Assembly: GCA_950295325.1 (NCBI GenBank)
Contig: OX485807.1
Span: forward strand, 9,325,001 to 9,389,000
Direction: 5' to 3'
DNA length: 64,000 nucleotides
From: Polytrichum commune
Taxonomy: Eukaryota; Streptophyta; Polytrichopsida; Polytrichales; Polytrichaceae
Each line of letters starts with the position of its first letter. The first letter of the stretch is position 1. The notes beneath the pieces were generated by a model that searched no databases, had not been told where the DNA came from, and was given only the letters and a program-made list of their open reading frames with translations. A program made the position numbers and the translations under genes. This document shows positions 49,901 through 60,202 of the stretch, piece by piece.

Positions 49901-51520
49901 CTATGTCAGTCTTTTGAGGGTCAACCCTCATTTTGGCATGCCAGGAGGTGGTAAAATGAGTTTGACCTCAATGCACCGGAACAGGTTGCTCTTAATTCAA
50001 TTTCAAACACTACCTCTGAGCATGCACCACAAATTGAAAGAAATTGCTGATGTTATATGTAAAACAACCAATGGAAAATCATAGGGGACCAACTCCCAAT
50101 GAACAGTCCCATTTAGTTAAAGGATAAATCTATTGCATGCAGATTATTGGTGATGCAAAGCAGTACACGTCTTTATTTCACACCAACAGAAAAATGGGCC
50201 ATGCCACTCCCTGTTGGTAGAGATGATTCTACAATTCTGGGCAACCAATTTGAATTGGTAGAATTGCCAACTAATATTTTTGATAGGGTTCTGGGCTGCA
50301 ATCCTTCACGCCAAAAGACTATCATAAAAGACCAAATGTAGTCAGTCTTCCACAACCATATCCTCTAGTTGCAAAAATACCTCTGAACTCACTTAAGAAC
50401 CTCTCTGTGAATGAAAAAATTAAATTTTCTCACCTGCGTGGCCGACATGGTAATGCCAAAAATGCTCTCAACCTCCAAATGTTTGACCCTCACATCAACA
50501 TTGATAATGAAGCTTGTCCTTCAAGGACTTCAGATAGCTGCAACCGCGTAAAATCTGACACTCAATGCCATAAAAACCTTCACAAGTGTACATAACATCA
50601 GTAAACATAACCCAGCTCCTTAAAATTGCTAAAAATTGACAACAACAACATTTCTTATCTACTCCCAACTGTAAGCTATGTAATAATCCACCCAAAATGC
50701 CAGCCCCAATAACATATCTTTACCAATAAATGCATTGAACATCCAACACACATTCCTGCACCATGCTCTGACAACAAATAGCATCAACAAACATGCATTC
50801 CAAATGTGTCCTAGGTTTTGCACTTAACCCCCAATGTCCGGGTTTAAGCTAAATCGCACGAAGTCAGAGGATGGAGATCATGGTGCCTGATCATCATCAT
50901 CGCAGTTAGATCACATCACTAAAAATTGTACAAACCACAACATCAATCCAGATCACAGCGATCCTTCGGCTAACCCACGTTTTGAAAAAAAATTGGGAGC
51001 AAACCTCCTAAAGTGTCACTGCTCCTTAAGGGCGCCAAAACTGACCATTTCCAGCCTAACCCACTACAACACTAACTAAATGGGGTTTCTTCTCAGTCAG
51101 TCAGAAAAATTGCAACCATCGCATCTGCACACAACGAACTCTGAACCAAGGGTTTAACAACCCATATTTCACAGGTTCCGCCCATCTCCTGAATTTTTTC
51201 AAAAACTGAACTCTCATCATCCTCCCTTGAATACTCCATAGCCAACATCTAATGCACGAGAGCGAAAGGAAACTTGATGGACTTCAAACTTGGCAACCAA
51301 GGAATGGAATCAACCAAGAGAGTGAATCCATCCAGATTCCGGAGGTTGAGGTCAGTTACCTTAGATCGTGAGAAGGGAAAAGTGTTGTTGCAACGGAGAT
51401 GGCAAGATCCATTCACGATCGAAAGATGATTTTTAAATTGGAGCAACTTACAGGGAATGATGCGATAAATGCTCCGGTGTAAGTAATAAAAATATGTTTG
51501 AATGATTGGAATGTGCGCAT
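43961..51520 (-). CDS. DUF707 family protein, probable type II Golgi-type membrane protein
   Basis: Fourteen minus-strand exons: 51520-51452, 49704-49603, 48809-48689, 48016-47895, 47327-47244, 47028-46910, 46707-46606, 46372-46256, 46064-45999, 45838-45772, 45208-45155, 44867-44796, 44529-44506, 44092-43961. They total 1251 nt, 416 aa, with no internal stop. A hydrophobic segment at residues ~78-93 after a basic stretch suggests a signal anchor. The DUF707 core follows: FTIMLFHYDGVVEEW, TKWWFAKRFLHPDIV, IFLWDEDLGVEHF (227-232 WDEDLG, a DxD-like acidic motif), EEGLEITQPALDP, PPCTGWVEVMAPVFSKAAWR, GWGLDLKLGYCAQ, VGVIDDEYVVH, and a C-terminal RKQSHEEILVFAQRWKEAV. The family is plant-enriched and of unproven function; the acidic motif and topology suggest a glycosyltransferase-like role. 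Exon 13 is only 24 nt. The first exon and start are the least certain; an ATG in exon 2 is an alternative. Confidence 0.9.
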
Positions 51521-52575
51521 TAACCTGGCCTCGCCATCGTCATGATGAGTGACCGCCGAACCTGGGGACTGTGGACTGGACTCTGGACTCTGGACTCTGA
51601 AGAAGAACTTTTCTCACCTGCCCCCGGCTCCGGCTGCCCGGTCTGCCCGTGTTCCCTATGCGTTCCCATGCCACGTTCCCTTTAATGAAATGAAATTAAT
51701 TTTAGAGTCCGGGATGCCGAAAGGTTTATTGGACTAAGGCCACATCAGGGTGATGTTAAAACCGGTTAATTCTCAATAGTGGTGGAGTGTGGTGGCCTCC
51801 GTGACGTAAAGGTTAATATTAACTTATGGTCTAATTGACAATATTATTTGAGATTTTCTTCTCAGATAATGTAGTGATTAAAACTTATCTCTAATGAAGT
51901 TGTATAGGGGACACTCCAGCATAAAGCATGCTTCAATTTCAACTACACTGTAAAAGAAAAAGTGGCATAATCTATTATCTCTAGAGATAGGGATGGTTGA
52001 CCATTGTCCAGTTTCCGCAACAAGTCCACGATTCAAGGTGCGGTAAGCAGCCATGATTTTGTGTGTGTGGGTGTGTCAATAGTTGCTTCAAGTATAATAC
52101 ACATTCGTATTTGAGAAATCCTTCATATGTAGGTAATCTAGTTCCTTCCCCGCAAGATGGAAAGAGTTCCACTCTTTAGCAAGAAAAGCCTCGTTGATAT
52201 TATCAAATATGATTTTTTATATTGTTGGGTTGCCCCCACGATGAGATAGAGCCCATGATGCTTTTCACATGGTTGTAGATTTATGCCATGTGTTAGCCCC
52301 TTGTCCACCAAGGTGACGAGGAAGTGAGACTGCTTAAATGATTAACGAAGAGGATGGTAGGTCAGCTACTCGTTGTTGAGAACTCAAAGATAGTTTGAGA
52401 GCATATAAGTCCATGGGAAGTTCTCCAAATTCATCCACACAAAATGTGAGAAGTTGTCAAAGAACGCACTTTGACGTGAGACGCCCATATGTATCTTCAC
52501 GCCCTTCTCAAAAACCTTCCATTGAGAGTTTTTCAAAGTCAACTCCCCAAATTTCAATGAACGGGAGAACCAACC
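51521..52575. other. Intergenic region upstream of the DUF707 gene
   Basis: Begins with its probable 5' UTR and promoter (minus strand), which includes an overlapping GGACTGGACTCTGGACTCTG run near 51574. No other gene recognised. Confidence 0.4.
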
Positions 52576-52808
52576 ACTACACTAAATATTGTATTTAGTG
52601 ACACTTACTATTTTGGAATCACGTGATGCTATAACTATTTAGTACTATATATCTCGTTTTTCTTAACAACAAATGTCAAATTGGTTGGTTGAACATTATA
52701 AAACATTAACATCTTTACTTGGTAAGAGATTACATTAACAATAGAAAGATGTAGCAATGTTTAAAACTCCAAATAGTAAGTGACACAAAACATCATGTTT
52801 AGTGTAGT
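52576..52808. mobile_element. 233-bp MITE with ~40-bp inverted ends
   Basis: Left ACTACACTAAATATTGTATT continues to GTGACACTTACTATTTTGG. The right end is its complement, CCAAATAGTAAGTGACACAA to TTTAGTGTAGT. Short, AT-rich, no coding capacity. ACTAAATATT-type fragments recur near 20090 and 32290, so this is a dispersed family. Confidence 0.7.
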
Positions 52809-53545
52809 TACGGAGAGAGGGAATTTATTGTATACAAGCCTTCCTCTCGTTCATCCAACGTAAAAGCCCTTAACTAATATGAATCTCGGATTAAAGAAGA
52901 ATCTGTGGAATATATCTCAAATTCATAAAGAAAACATGGACGATCACAACATGTAATCAGTTGCACTTGGAACCACTACAGAGAGAGAGAAGAGAAGAAA
53001 CGTTGACCTTTCGATCAGCGTGATTGGAATGCCCGTTCGACCCACCCTTGATATTATACCCTCAGGGCATAATACCAATGGTGTAGGACTACTAACCCCT
53101 CTCGGGGTGGGCACTATAGTAACCGGATTGGCTAGGTGCCTATGGGCACTTAGCGGTTGGCTATATGGGAGTCTAATAGTGGTTATGCGTCTGTTGGTAG
53201 TGGCTGGAACCACTACACTACTTATCCCAATTACAATTACTTGGGATAAGTAGTGTGTGTTGCAATTCGGAGTGCAATACCATATTACTCAGGAGTTCAA
53301 TATTGACTAACGAAAGTTCAATAGGTCGTTCGGACATTATAGAACATAAATTACTCTACTTCGTAAAAACACATTACATTCTCATCAAATAGCTATAGCA
53401 TTGTGTACCTCCGAACATTGACACACACTAATTGGGATAATCAAAGTAGTCGATTTATGCCCAACAATCTCCTTGGACACTTCTAGCTTGAATCTAGAAC
53501 CTCCAAACCTATGTCCGGAAAGAACCGGTGGTTAGTTACATATGC
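52809..53545. other. Intergenic, with one strong hairpin
   Basis: No gene supported; a 77-codon frame at 53020-53253 ends in the hairpin and has no recognised domain. See the hairpin at 53215-53256. Confidence 0.4.
53215..53256. other. Perfect 16-bp stem, 10-nt loop hairpin
   Basis: ACACTACTTATCCCAA, loop TTACAATTAC, then TTGGGATAAGTAGTGT. The two arms pair without mismatch. Confidence 0.85.
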
Positions 53546-54276
53546 ACCGGTTGAGTTTGAGAAATAACCGGTTGAAGTTGGAGACTTGAGGAGAATTACC
53601 GATTATTTTAGAGGAAGAATATACCCCAAATGAATGAAAGCAAAACCGGAAGATGATGTCAACATGTAACCGGTTGGATTTAGAATCACTAGGATCTTGA
53701 CCGACTAAGTTATATATGCCCAAACACTTCCCGGGCACTGCCTCCAAGCCTTTGTAAATTGTGTTTGTGTCGGAGTTGGTTTCTTGGAGCTCGTGCATGG
53801 TTGGTAAGGTAAGTACTAGCTACTTCCCTAGAGAGAGTGTGCCATTGGACCTCGGGCCAAACCATCCGGCTTCGATTCCAATGAATGGGGAAGTCAATGA
53901 ATGGAGATTAGGATCAACCACTAAAGTTTATAACCCATCCACACTTGTTGGTGTGGGCCACCAGTGATCGATTCCTACCAGCAGGGGCCACTTTCAGAGT
54001 TGGTTTAGTCAGTGAGAGCCACTGGTTGCAACCAGTGTTGGTACTCATTGTTCACTGGTGGCCCACGCCAGTAAGTGTGGGTGGACTATTAGTTGTGGGA
54101 TGAACCGGTTGAGTTTGAGAAACAATTGGTTGAAGTTCAAGGCTTCGGGAGACCTACCAATCATTTGAGATGGATCTAGAGATTACACCTCAAATTAGTA
54201 AAAGAGAAACCGAAAGATGTCAACATGTAACCGGTTGGACTTGGATACACTAGGATCTCAACCGATTAAGGTATGT
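53546..54276. repeat. Pair of diverged ~173-bp direct repeats (53546-53718 and 54104-54276)
   Basis: Both begin ACCGGTTGAGTTTGAGAAA. They share GATGTCAACATGTAACCGG and CACTAGGATCT, the latter close before GACCGA in copy 1 and CAACCGA in copy 2. Offset is about 558 bp; a TIR element lies between them. Confidence 0.75.
53935..54088. mobile_element. ~154-bp TIR element with an 18-bp central palindrome
   Basis: Left TCCACACTTGTTGGTGTGGG continues CCACCAGTGA. The right end is TCACTGGTGG continuing CCCACGCCAGTAAGTGTGGG. The centre holds the perfect palindrome CACTGGTTGCAACCAGTG (about 54020-54037). A very small MITE or foldback element. Confidence 0.7.
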
Positions 54277-54879
54277 AGTTTTAAAGTGGCATGTGATTTT
54301 TAAATGGTTTTTTTAACATGTAAGTATGTATTCAATCCTGAAAATGTACATAGATGAAAGACAATCATTTAAGAAAATCTATGAGCACCACTTCAAGAAT
54401 TCATAAAATATTTATTTTTCATTTCAAATATATAGCAAGACCAACTTTCATGTTCCTCGTTTGGATTTGCAAATGTGTGCATGTAGGTTTTCTTGAACCA
54501 TCAAACTCCTACATTTGTTAGAATGTTGGAAGTGTCCACTTTAGGCCCACTTACCTTATGCCAAACATCCTTCCCGGACACAAGGCAAAATACACCGTTT
54601 ATCCTATTTTTTGGTTTTCTTACAATTTAAGGTAGATGGTCTTAAATACTTACATAAAGTCATGGCTCAAATTTTCCTTTGGTAAAAGCATGCATCTTAT
54701 ACAACATAAGAGGTGGAACACAATGGGACCTCAAACATAATGGCAAATAAACCTAGATCATGGCACACACTTGATGGTTGAAATTTGATCTAGGACTTTA
54801 CATTCAATAATGCCCTTGGAACATGGTAGTCCGCAGAGCCCAACATTTTCCTTTCTAATTGCACCCATACCCAGACCAT

Positions 54880-55215
54880 GCCCATCAGCAACGACCTATG
54901 CCCACCCATGCCCACCCATAGCATGACATGTGCGCACCCATGCCCACCCATGCCCACACATAGCATGACATGTGCCCACCCATGCCCACCCATGCTATTC
55001 AAATTGTGCCCATGTATTCAAAAATTATGTAATGTGTATTGTGTAATTGTGTAATTGTGTAATTATGCCCCACCCATGCCCGCCCATGCCCGCCCATGAA
55101 CAATAATAGCGCAGCCATGCCCACCCATGCCCGCCCATGAACAATAATATTGCACCCATGCCCACCCAAAACCCATGGGCATGGGTGGGTATGGGCATGG
55201 GCATGGGTATGGGCG
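54880..55215. repeat. GCCCACCCAT minisatellite with an inverted arm
   Basis: Many GCCCACCCAT and GCCCGCCCAT units on the plus strand, in two or three clusters joined by AACAATAATA and GTAATTGTGT repeats. From about 55177 the strand reverses to GGGCATGGGTGGGTATGGGC, so the end could fold back on the array. Confidence 0.88.
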
Positions 55216-57299
55216 CCCGATGTAGGGCTCTGGTAGTCCGTGAATAATGCCCACATCCTCATGCGGGCGTTTATTCATGAAACGCTATGGTCCTTGGGCA
55301 TTGTTTATCACTTCTTTGACTAGCTCACTTCTCATAGGATATAAAACATGTGATTGGTATGAGATTGTTAACTTAGCAAGTCCAAATCGAGGTTGCAACC
55401 ACGTTACTTGTAACTTTTGGAGCTTGTACAAATATCTTATTCATTACCGTAGGTTCATAGCTGGTTCGACACATGTTAGCCGAATAATTAATTAAAGTTC
55501 AAAAAGTAGATTCAGCACCTAAAAATAGTATATTCATATTTCCGGGAATTTTCTCTTTTAATTTTTAAAATTCAGCTTAAATTCATTTTTAATTTAAGCT
55601 TACATCTTGTACATCTCTTTTGCATTGAATGACAAGTAAGATGTGGGTGAACAGTTGAGAATGCTTTGTGCTTTATGCAAGTAGAGTGGAGTCGTGTTCA
55701 ACAATGCATATGGGATATGTAAACTTTGAGGTGAAGCACCGAGTTAGACTTCATTTTAATAACACACATAACTTTTGCATAGAGTCTTCAAATGACATAA
55801 AATTTGTTGGAGGTGAAAGATTACTTGATTTCTAAACTTTTCTTAGACCACATAAATTCCAAAAAAGTTGATCTTCTATGCACAAATGAGCTCCGAAAAA
55901 CTGTTATGAACACATTTTAATTTTTTGATCTTCACACGGCTGCAATGTTTTGTCCATATCTTTTGCATTAAGACTTATTTTGAGACAAAACTTGTTGGAG
56001 GTGGAAGAATGATTGATTTCTCAACTTTTGTTAGTTGGACAAAATTCTATAAAACTTCATCTTCTATGCTCAATTGGACTCCAAAAATTTGTGTACAACA
56101 CATTTGAAAAGCCTCACCTAGAGTCTTGCTACTTCTTAACCCATATTCTTTGTGGACTAATGTAAGTGAGCTTGATTACAAAAGGAACACCTTCTCTCTT
56201 TCAAAATTTACATATGCTTCCACTGTAAGAGAAACTCTAGTGAGAAGTAAAGATTTCTTACTTTTTGGCAATTTTGAAAAATAATGAATTTTATATTCGG
56301 CAAAAAATGCCAATAATATTCCAAAATTTTCGGCATCTATTTTTGGAATTATTTTTTGTTGAACCTGCTATTAAACTAAGGTATCAAAGAGACGATTCTT
56401 GTGCACATTGGATGGGTCACATAGCCTCCCCCCCCCCCCCCTCCTAATTATGCTGATTATTGAGCTTTAGAATGTTTGCATGTTGTGAGCATGTAGTTCA
56501 AAAATATTTTAAACACATGTCCCATTGGTGTTTGTTCGTTCTTGGATATACACTTATTACATATCATTCCAATATAAGTCTCCAATTAGTTGAGAAGCTG
56601 AATTGGGGACGTCTGCCTTAAGGCACGTGGGTGTTATTCGGTTTATTTTTGATGTTTTCCAACTTCTACAAATGCAAGTTATGTACAACCAAAACTTGTA
56701 TTGCATTAGCAATCAACGATAGAGCATCGACAAAAATCAAATCTCCCTTTATTTAGTTATGGTTAGCAAAAGTGTATACATGTGGATTCTTTAAACAAAT
56801 ACTTAGGTCCCCTAACTATGTTGACTGTATGAGTCTAGAATGGGTAATAAAATTTGAGCATATACTCCAATCTCTTTGGACACATGTGTTGTTGGGTTCC
56901 ATTCAAAAAAAAGGATGGAGGACTGAAGCGCTCTGCAGTGTGGCAAGAGGCAGGAAGATGGATCTGAGGAGCTAGCCGCAGAGAGTTGCACACGAACTCT
57001 CTACCACATGAGGGAAGATCTTTGCTACTGATATGAAGCATGGGGGACTAAGTAGGTGCGCTGGGGCACCATGCAAGCAAACAATGGGAAGGTAAGCATG
57101 CTGGGATGCTCTTCCAAGTGAAACATTTTGCAGATCTTGATCTAACTTGTTGGGTTTTCCTTCCCACTTTGCATTTATGGAGTAGTTGTGCCAAAGTGCT
57201 AGAAGAGTGGTGGCATAAGAGAAGTGTTGGCATAAGATGTAGTGTTGCATCAAAAAGGAAAATAGAGAACAGGCTGGGCTGTCATCTCCCCCACCATTG
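55216..57299. other. Intergenic, no gene seen
   Basis: AT-rich. Contains a C homopolymer at about 56430-56441 and two related segments near 55790 and 55990 that both carry AAACTTGTTGGAGGT- or AATTTGTTGGAGGT-like sequence, a decayed duplication. Nothing codes recognisably. Confidence 0.4.
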
Positions 57300-57414
57300 A
57301 CTGCTTGCAACTAGGACACCATGCTCATCATTCAACACAAAGATCTGATCTCCTAGGCTACCCCTCCTCAGCTAGATCTGACTCGCCTCAAGCCATTCAA
57401 ACAAGGCACAACAA

Positions 57415-58872
57415 ATGGCACATTCATCGAACAGGCTTGCACATTCTCACATTACTCTTGCAACTCATTTTACTCATCAAGTTGATACATATCACCCTTT
57501 TACATATGTATGCCATAACACTACCTTTAGCATCAAATCTCCTACACTAACCATTTTTTACAGAGATCTGATCCCCTGTGCAAAAGAAATGCTAACACTA
57601 GGTACGAAAGACCCAAAAGCGAAGACTGAGCTGCACCGGAGATCGCAAACCAACCTGCACCAACCACCAAACAAAACAGGGGATCAACATCAAAGAACCT
57701 CCGCACATCAACGAATCCGGCAAGATCAGGTAAGCTTCTCTAAAACCCTCCTAACCCACAAAGCCCAGAACCCAACACAGGAAGAGGAAACCAAGATCAG
57801 CGGCGAGCTGGACACCCGCAACACCAACCCAGCCCTGACGAATGACGGAGAGAAGAAGAACCAGAAAAGCAAGAATGCAACAGGAAAAACGGCGACCCAC
57901 AACACCGGCCCCCGCCAAAAGATGATTGCGATAACAACCCCGACACCTGCAGGAACCCCGACCCTCAAACAACAGGTACACACCAGCAAAGTGCCGCCAA
58001 CCTACCAAACCACAAGCCCGGAAAGCAGCGCCGAAGGGAATCTACACTCCGAAGGCCGAAGCACTCACAGAACCACCTGCAACCAACAAAAGTCCACCAC
58101 CCCGTTGCCCCCAGAAGAAGAGATACACCAGGAGCAACATACACCGAGGATGCGGCCAAAACGATGTCAACACCACAAAGCAAGACGGATCCAGACAACC
58201 GAAGTGCAGACTGCCCCAACGAACCCATCACCAAACCAAGAACGACCAGCAAAGAAAACGAAAGCCAAGCCAACAGAAAGAAGGCCGAATGTGCACACTC
58301 AAGGAGTAGGAAGAAATAACAAAAAATTAATAGAAAAACCACTGTCACCCACCAAAACAAGAAACCCTAACAGAGATTGCAATAGCAGTACTGAGACAAG
58401 GATGTTTAAAAGCCTTAGCAACAGAAAACATCGACCAAAAAATGCACCAACCTGCCAATATAAAGAGAAAGAGAAACTGTCATCTCTCAATCATACCTAC
58501 TTACCAACATGTACTCACTCTCTCCCTCTGATTAGAGCAAATCTCCCTCCCCCTCTAGCCATTAGCATACCTCTCCACCCCCTATACACACAAGTAGAAG
58601 CAGCCTACATCACCTGTAGAAGTAGTGCAGCAGCACCCCGGGATCAGCACCAACAAGCCCGGCGAACAAACCCAGAGCCGAAGACCGAAACGCACTGGAA
58701 CAGCAAGGAGCGGAGGAGTAGACTCAAGCAGACAGAGGGAATCGGCAGCCGAGAGCAGACCTCGCGGAGGAGCAGACTCAAGCAGACAAAGGGAATCGAC
58801 AGCCAAGAGCAGACCTCGCGGAGGAACAGACTCAAGCAGACAAAGGAAATCGGCAGCCAAGAGCAGACCTAG
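57415..58872 (+). CDS. Possible leader ORF of LINE B, low-complexity 485 aa
   Basis: Runs from ATG 57415 and stops inside the tandem-monomer block. The product is rich in Thr, Lys, Gln, Pro and Asn with no recognisable domain, and its C-terminus consists of repeats such as RRSRLKQTKGI. The openness may result only from biased composition, and other frames of the monomer block are open too. Not a confident gene. Confidence 0.2.
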   Translation: MAHSSNRLAHSHITLATHFTHQVDTYHPFTYVCHNTTFSIKSPTLTIFYRDLIPCAKEMLTLGTKDPKAKTELHRRSQTNLHQPPNKTGDQHQRTSAHQRIRQDQVSFSKTLLTHKAQNPTQEEETKISGELDTRNTNPALTNDGEKKNQKSKNATGKTATHNTGPRQKMIAITTPTPAGTPTLKQQVHTSKVPPTYQTTSPESSAEGNLHSEGRSTHRTTCNQQKSTTPLPPEEEIHQEQHTPRMRPKRCQHHKARRIQTTEVQTAPTNPSPNQERPAKKTKAKPTERRPNVHTQGVGRNNKKLIEKPLSPTKTRNPNRDCNSSTETRMFKSLSNRKHRPKNAPTCQYKEKEKLSSLNHTYLPTCTHSLPLIRANLPPPLAISIPLHPLYTQVEAAYITCRSSAAAPRDQHQQARRTNPEPKTETHWNSKERRSRLKQTEGIGSREQTSRRSRLKQTKGIDSQEQTSRRNRLKQTKEIGSQEQT

Positions 58873-59280
58873 CGGAGGAGCAGACTCAAGCAGACAGAGG
58901 GAATCGGCAGCCGAGAGCAGACCTCGCGGAGGAGCAGACTCAAGCAGACAGAGGGAATCGGCAGCCGAGAGCAGACCTCGCGGAGGAGCAGACCCAAGCA
59001 GACAGAGAGAATCGGCAGCCGAGAGCAGACCTAGCGGAGGAGCAGACTCAAGCAGACAGAGAGAACCGGCAGCCGAGAGCAGAACTCGCGGAGGAGCAGA
59101 CTCAAGCAGACAGAGGAAATCGGCAGCCGAGAGTAGACCTCGCGGAGGAGCAAACTCAAGCAGACAAAGGGAAACGACAGCCGATAGCAGACCTCGTGGA
59201 GGAGCATACTCAAGCAGACAGAGGGAAACGGCAGCCGAGAGCAGACCTCGCGGAGGAGCAGACTCAAGCAGACAGAGGGC
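58700..59280 (+). repeat. 54-bp tandem monomers in the LINE B 5' region, about eleven copies
   Basis: GAGCAGAC marks successive units at 58753, 58807, 58861, 58915, 58969, 59023 and onward, exactly 54 apart. The unit includes CTCGCGGAGGAGCAGACTCA and AGCAGACAGAGGGAATCGGC. Because 54 is divisible by three, each frame repeats as 18 residues; one reads SRPRGGADSSRQRESAAE. Confidence 0.95.
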
Positions 59281-59466
59281 AACGGCAGCCGAGAGCAGCC
59301 GACAGCAGAGGAGACTGCCGCAAAGCAACATCAAAGGACAGCAACGGCAGCCGAGAGCAGCCGACAGCAGAGGAGACTGCCGCAAAGCAACATCAAAGGA
59401 CAGCAACGGCAGCCGAGAGCAGCCGACAGCAGAGGAGACTGCCGCAAAGCAACATCAAAGGACAGC
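59281..59466 (+). repeat. 62-bp tandem monomers, three copies
   Basis: AACGGCAGCCGAGAGCAGCC starts at 59281, 59343 and 59405, and each unit runs through GACTGCCGCAAAGCAACATC to AAAGGACAGC. It directly follows the 54-bp array and shares the GCAGCCGAGAGCAG core with it, so it probably derives from it. The 62-bp period shifts frame every unit. Confidence 0.95.
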
Positions 59467-60202
59467 AACGCCGAGGGGAGCCCGGCAAGCTACTACCCGA
59501 GGCGCACACGTGGAGCTCCACCAAACGGAACTGCCCCCGTAAATCATCTCAACGGCCTGCACCAAAAATACCAGGGAACTGGTCCGCCACGTTCAACCAA
59601 TTCGAAACCCAGCAGACCATACCAGGTTCACCACAAAAAACTCTTGGATCAATATGTACTTAGCAAAATGGTGTAAACTACATAGAAATCCTAGTATCTG
59701 CCGTAAAACTCTCTCTAGCACAAATATGCAACACATATGGGTGCTTATTCTGCAAGCATGCATCCATGTCCCCCTAAACAAATTGAATAGGGGGTATGCC
59801 CAAAATCTCTCACACTCTATTAGGAATAATAGAGTCAAAACGAATGAGTTGTGTGTATGTACCATGCATAAAAACGCTTGCTACTATAGTGTCAAAAAAA
59901 TGAAGAGCTAGGCAACTACTTAGCATACATGTCCATGATACCTCTCCTAAAAAAATGCTAGGATATTCACCACATGCATCTATTATGTTCTCTCACAAAA
60001 CAAATGTCACAAACAATGCTCCTATGAACATAAAAATTGGCATAAAAATCACTACATCACTAGGAACATCTCCTTCTCAATGGTCATGCTTCACTCGGCC
60101 CCACAAATTAAGTTGTGGGGAGAAGAAGACCATGAGATTACTAGGAGAAACTCTATACCACAAAAAACCAATAGAAACTTAACACAAAGTTGTTTTTTCA
60201 GA

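Noticed and set aside
58582-59406. 274-codon minus-strand frame through the monomer array
   Set aside because: Leu/Ser/Cys repeat that merely mirrors the 54-bp array on the other strand; it has no independent support.
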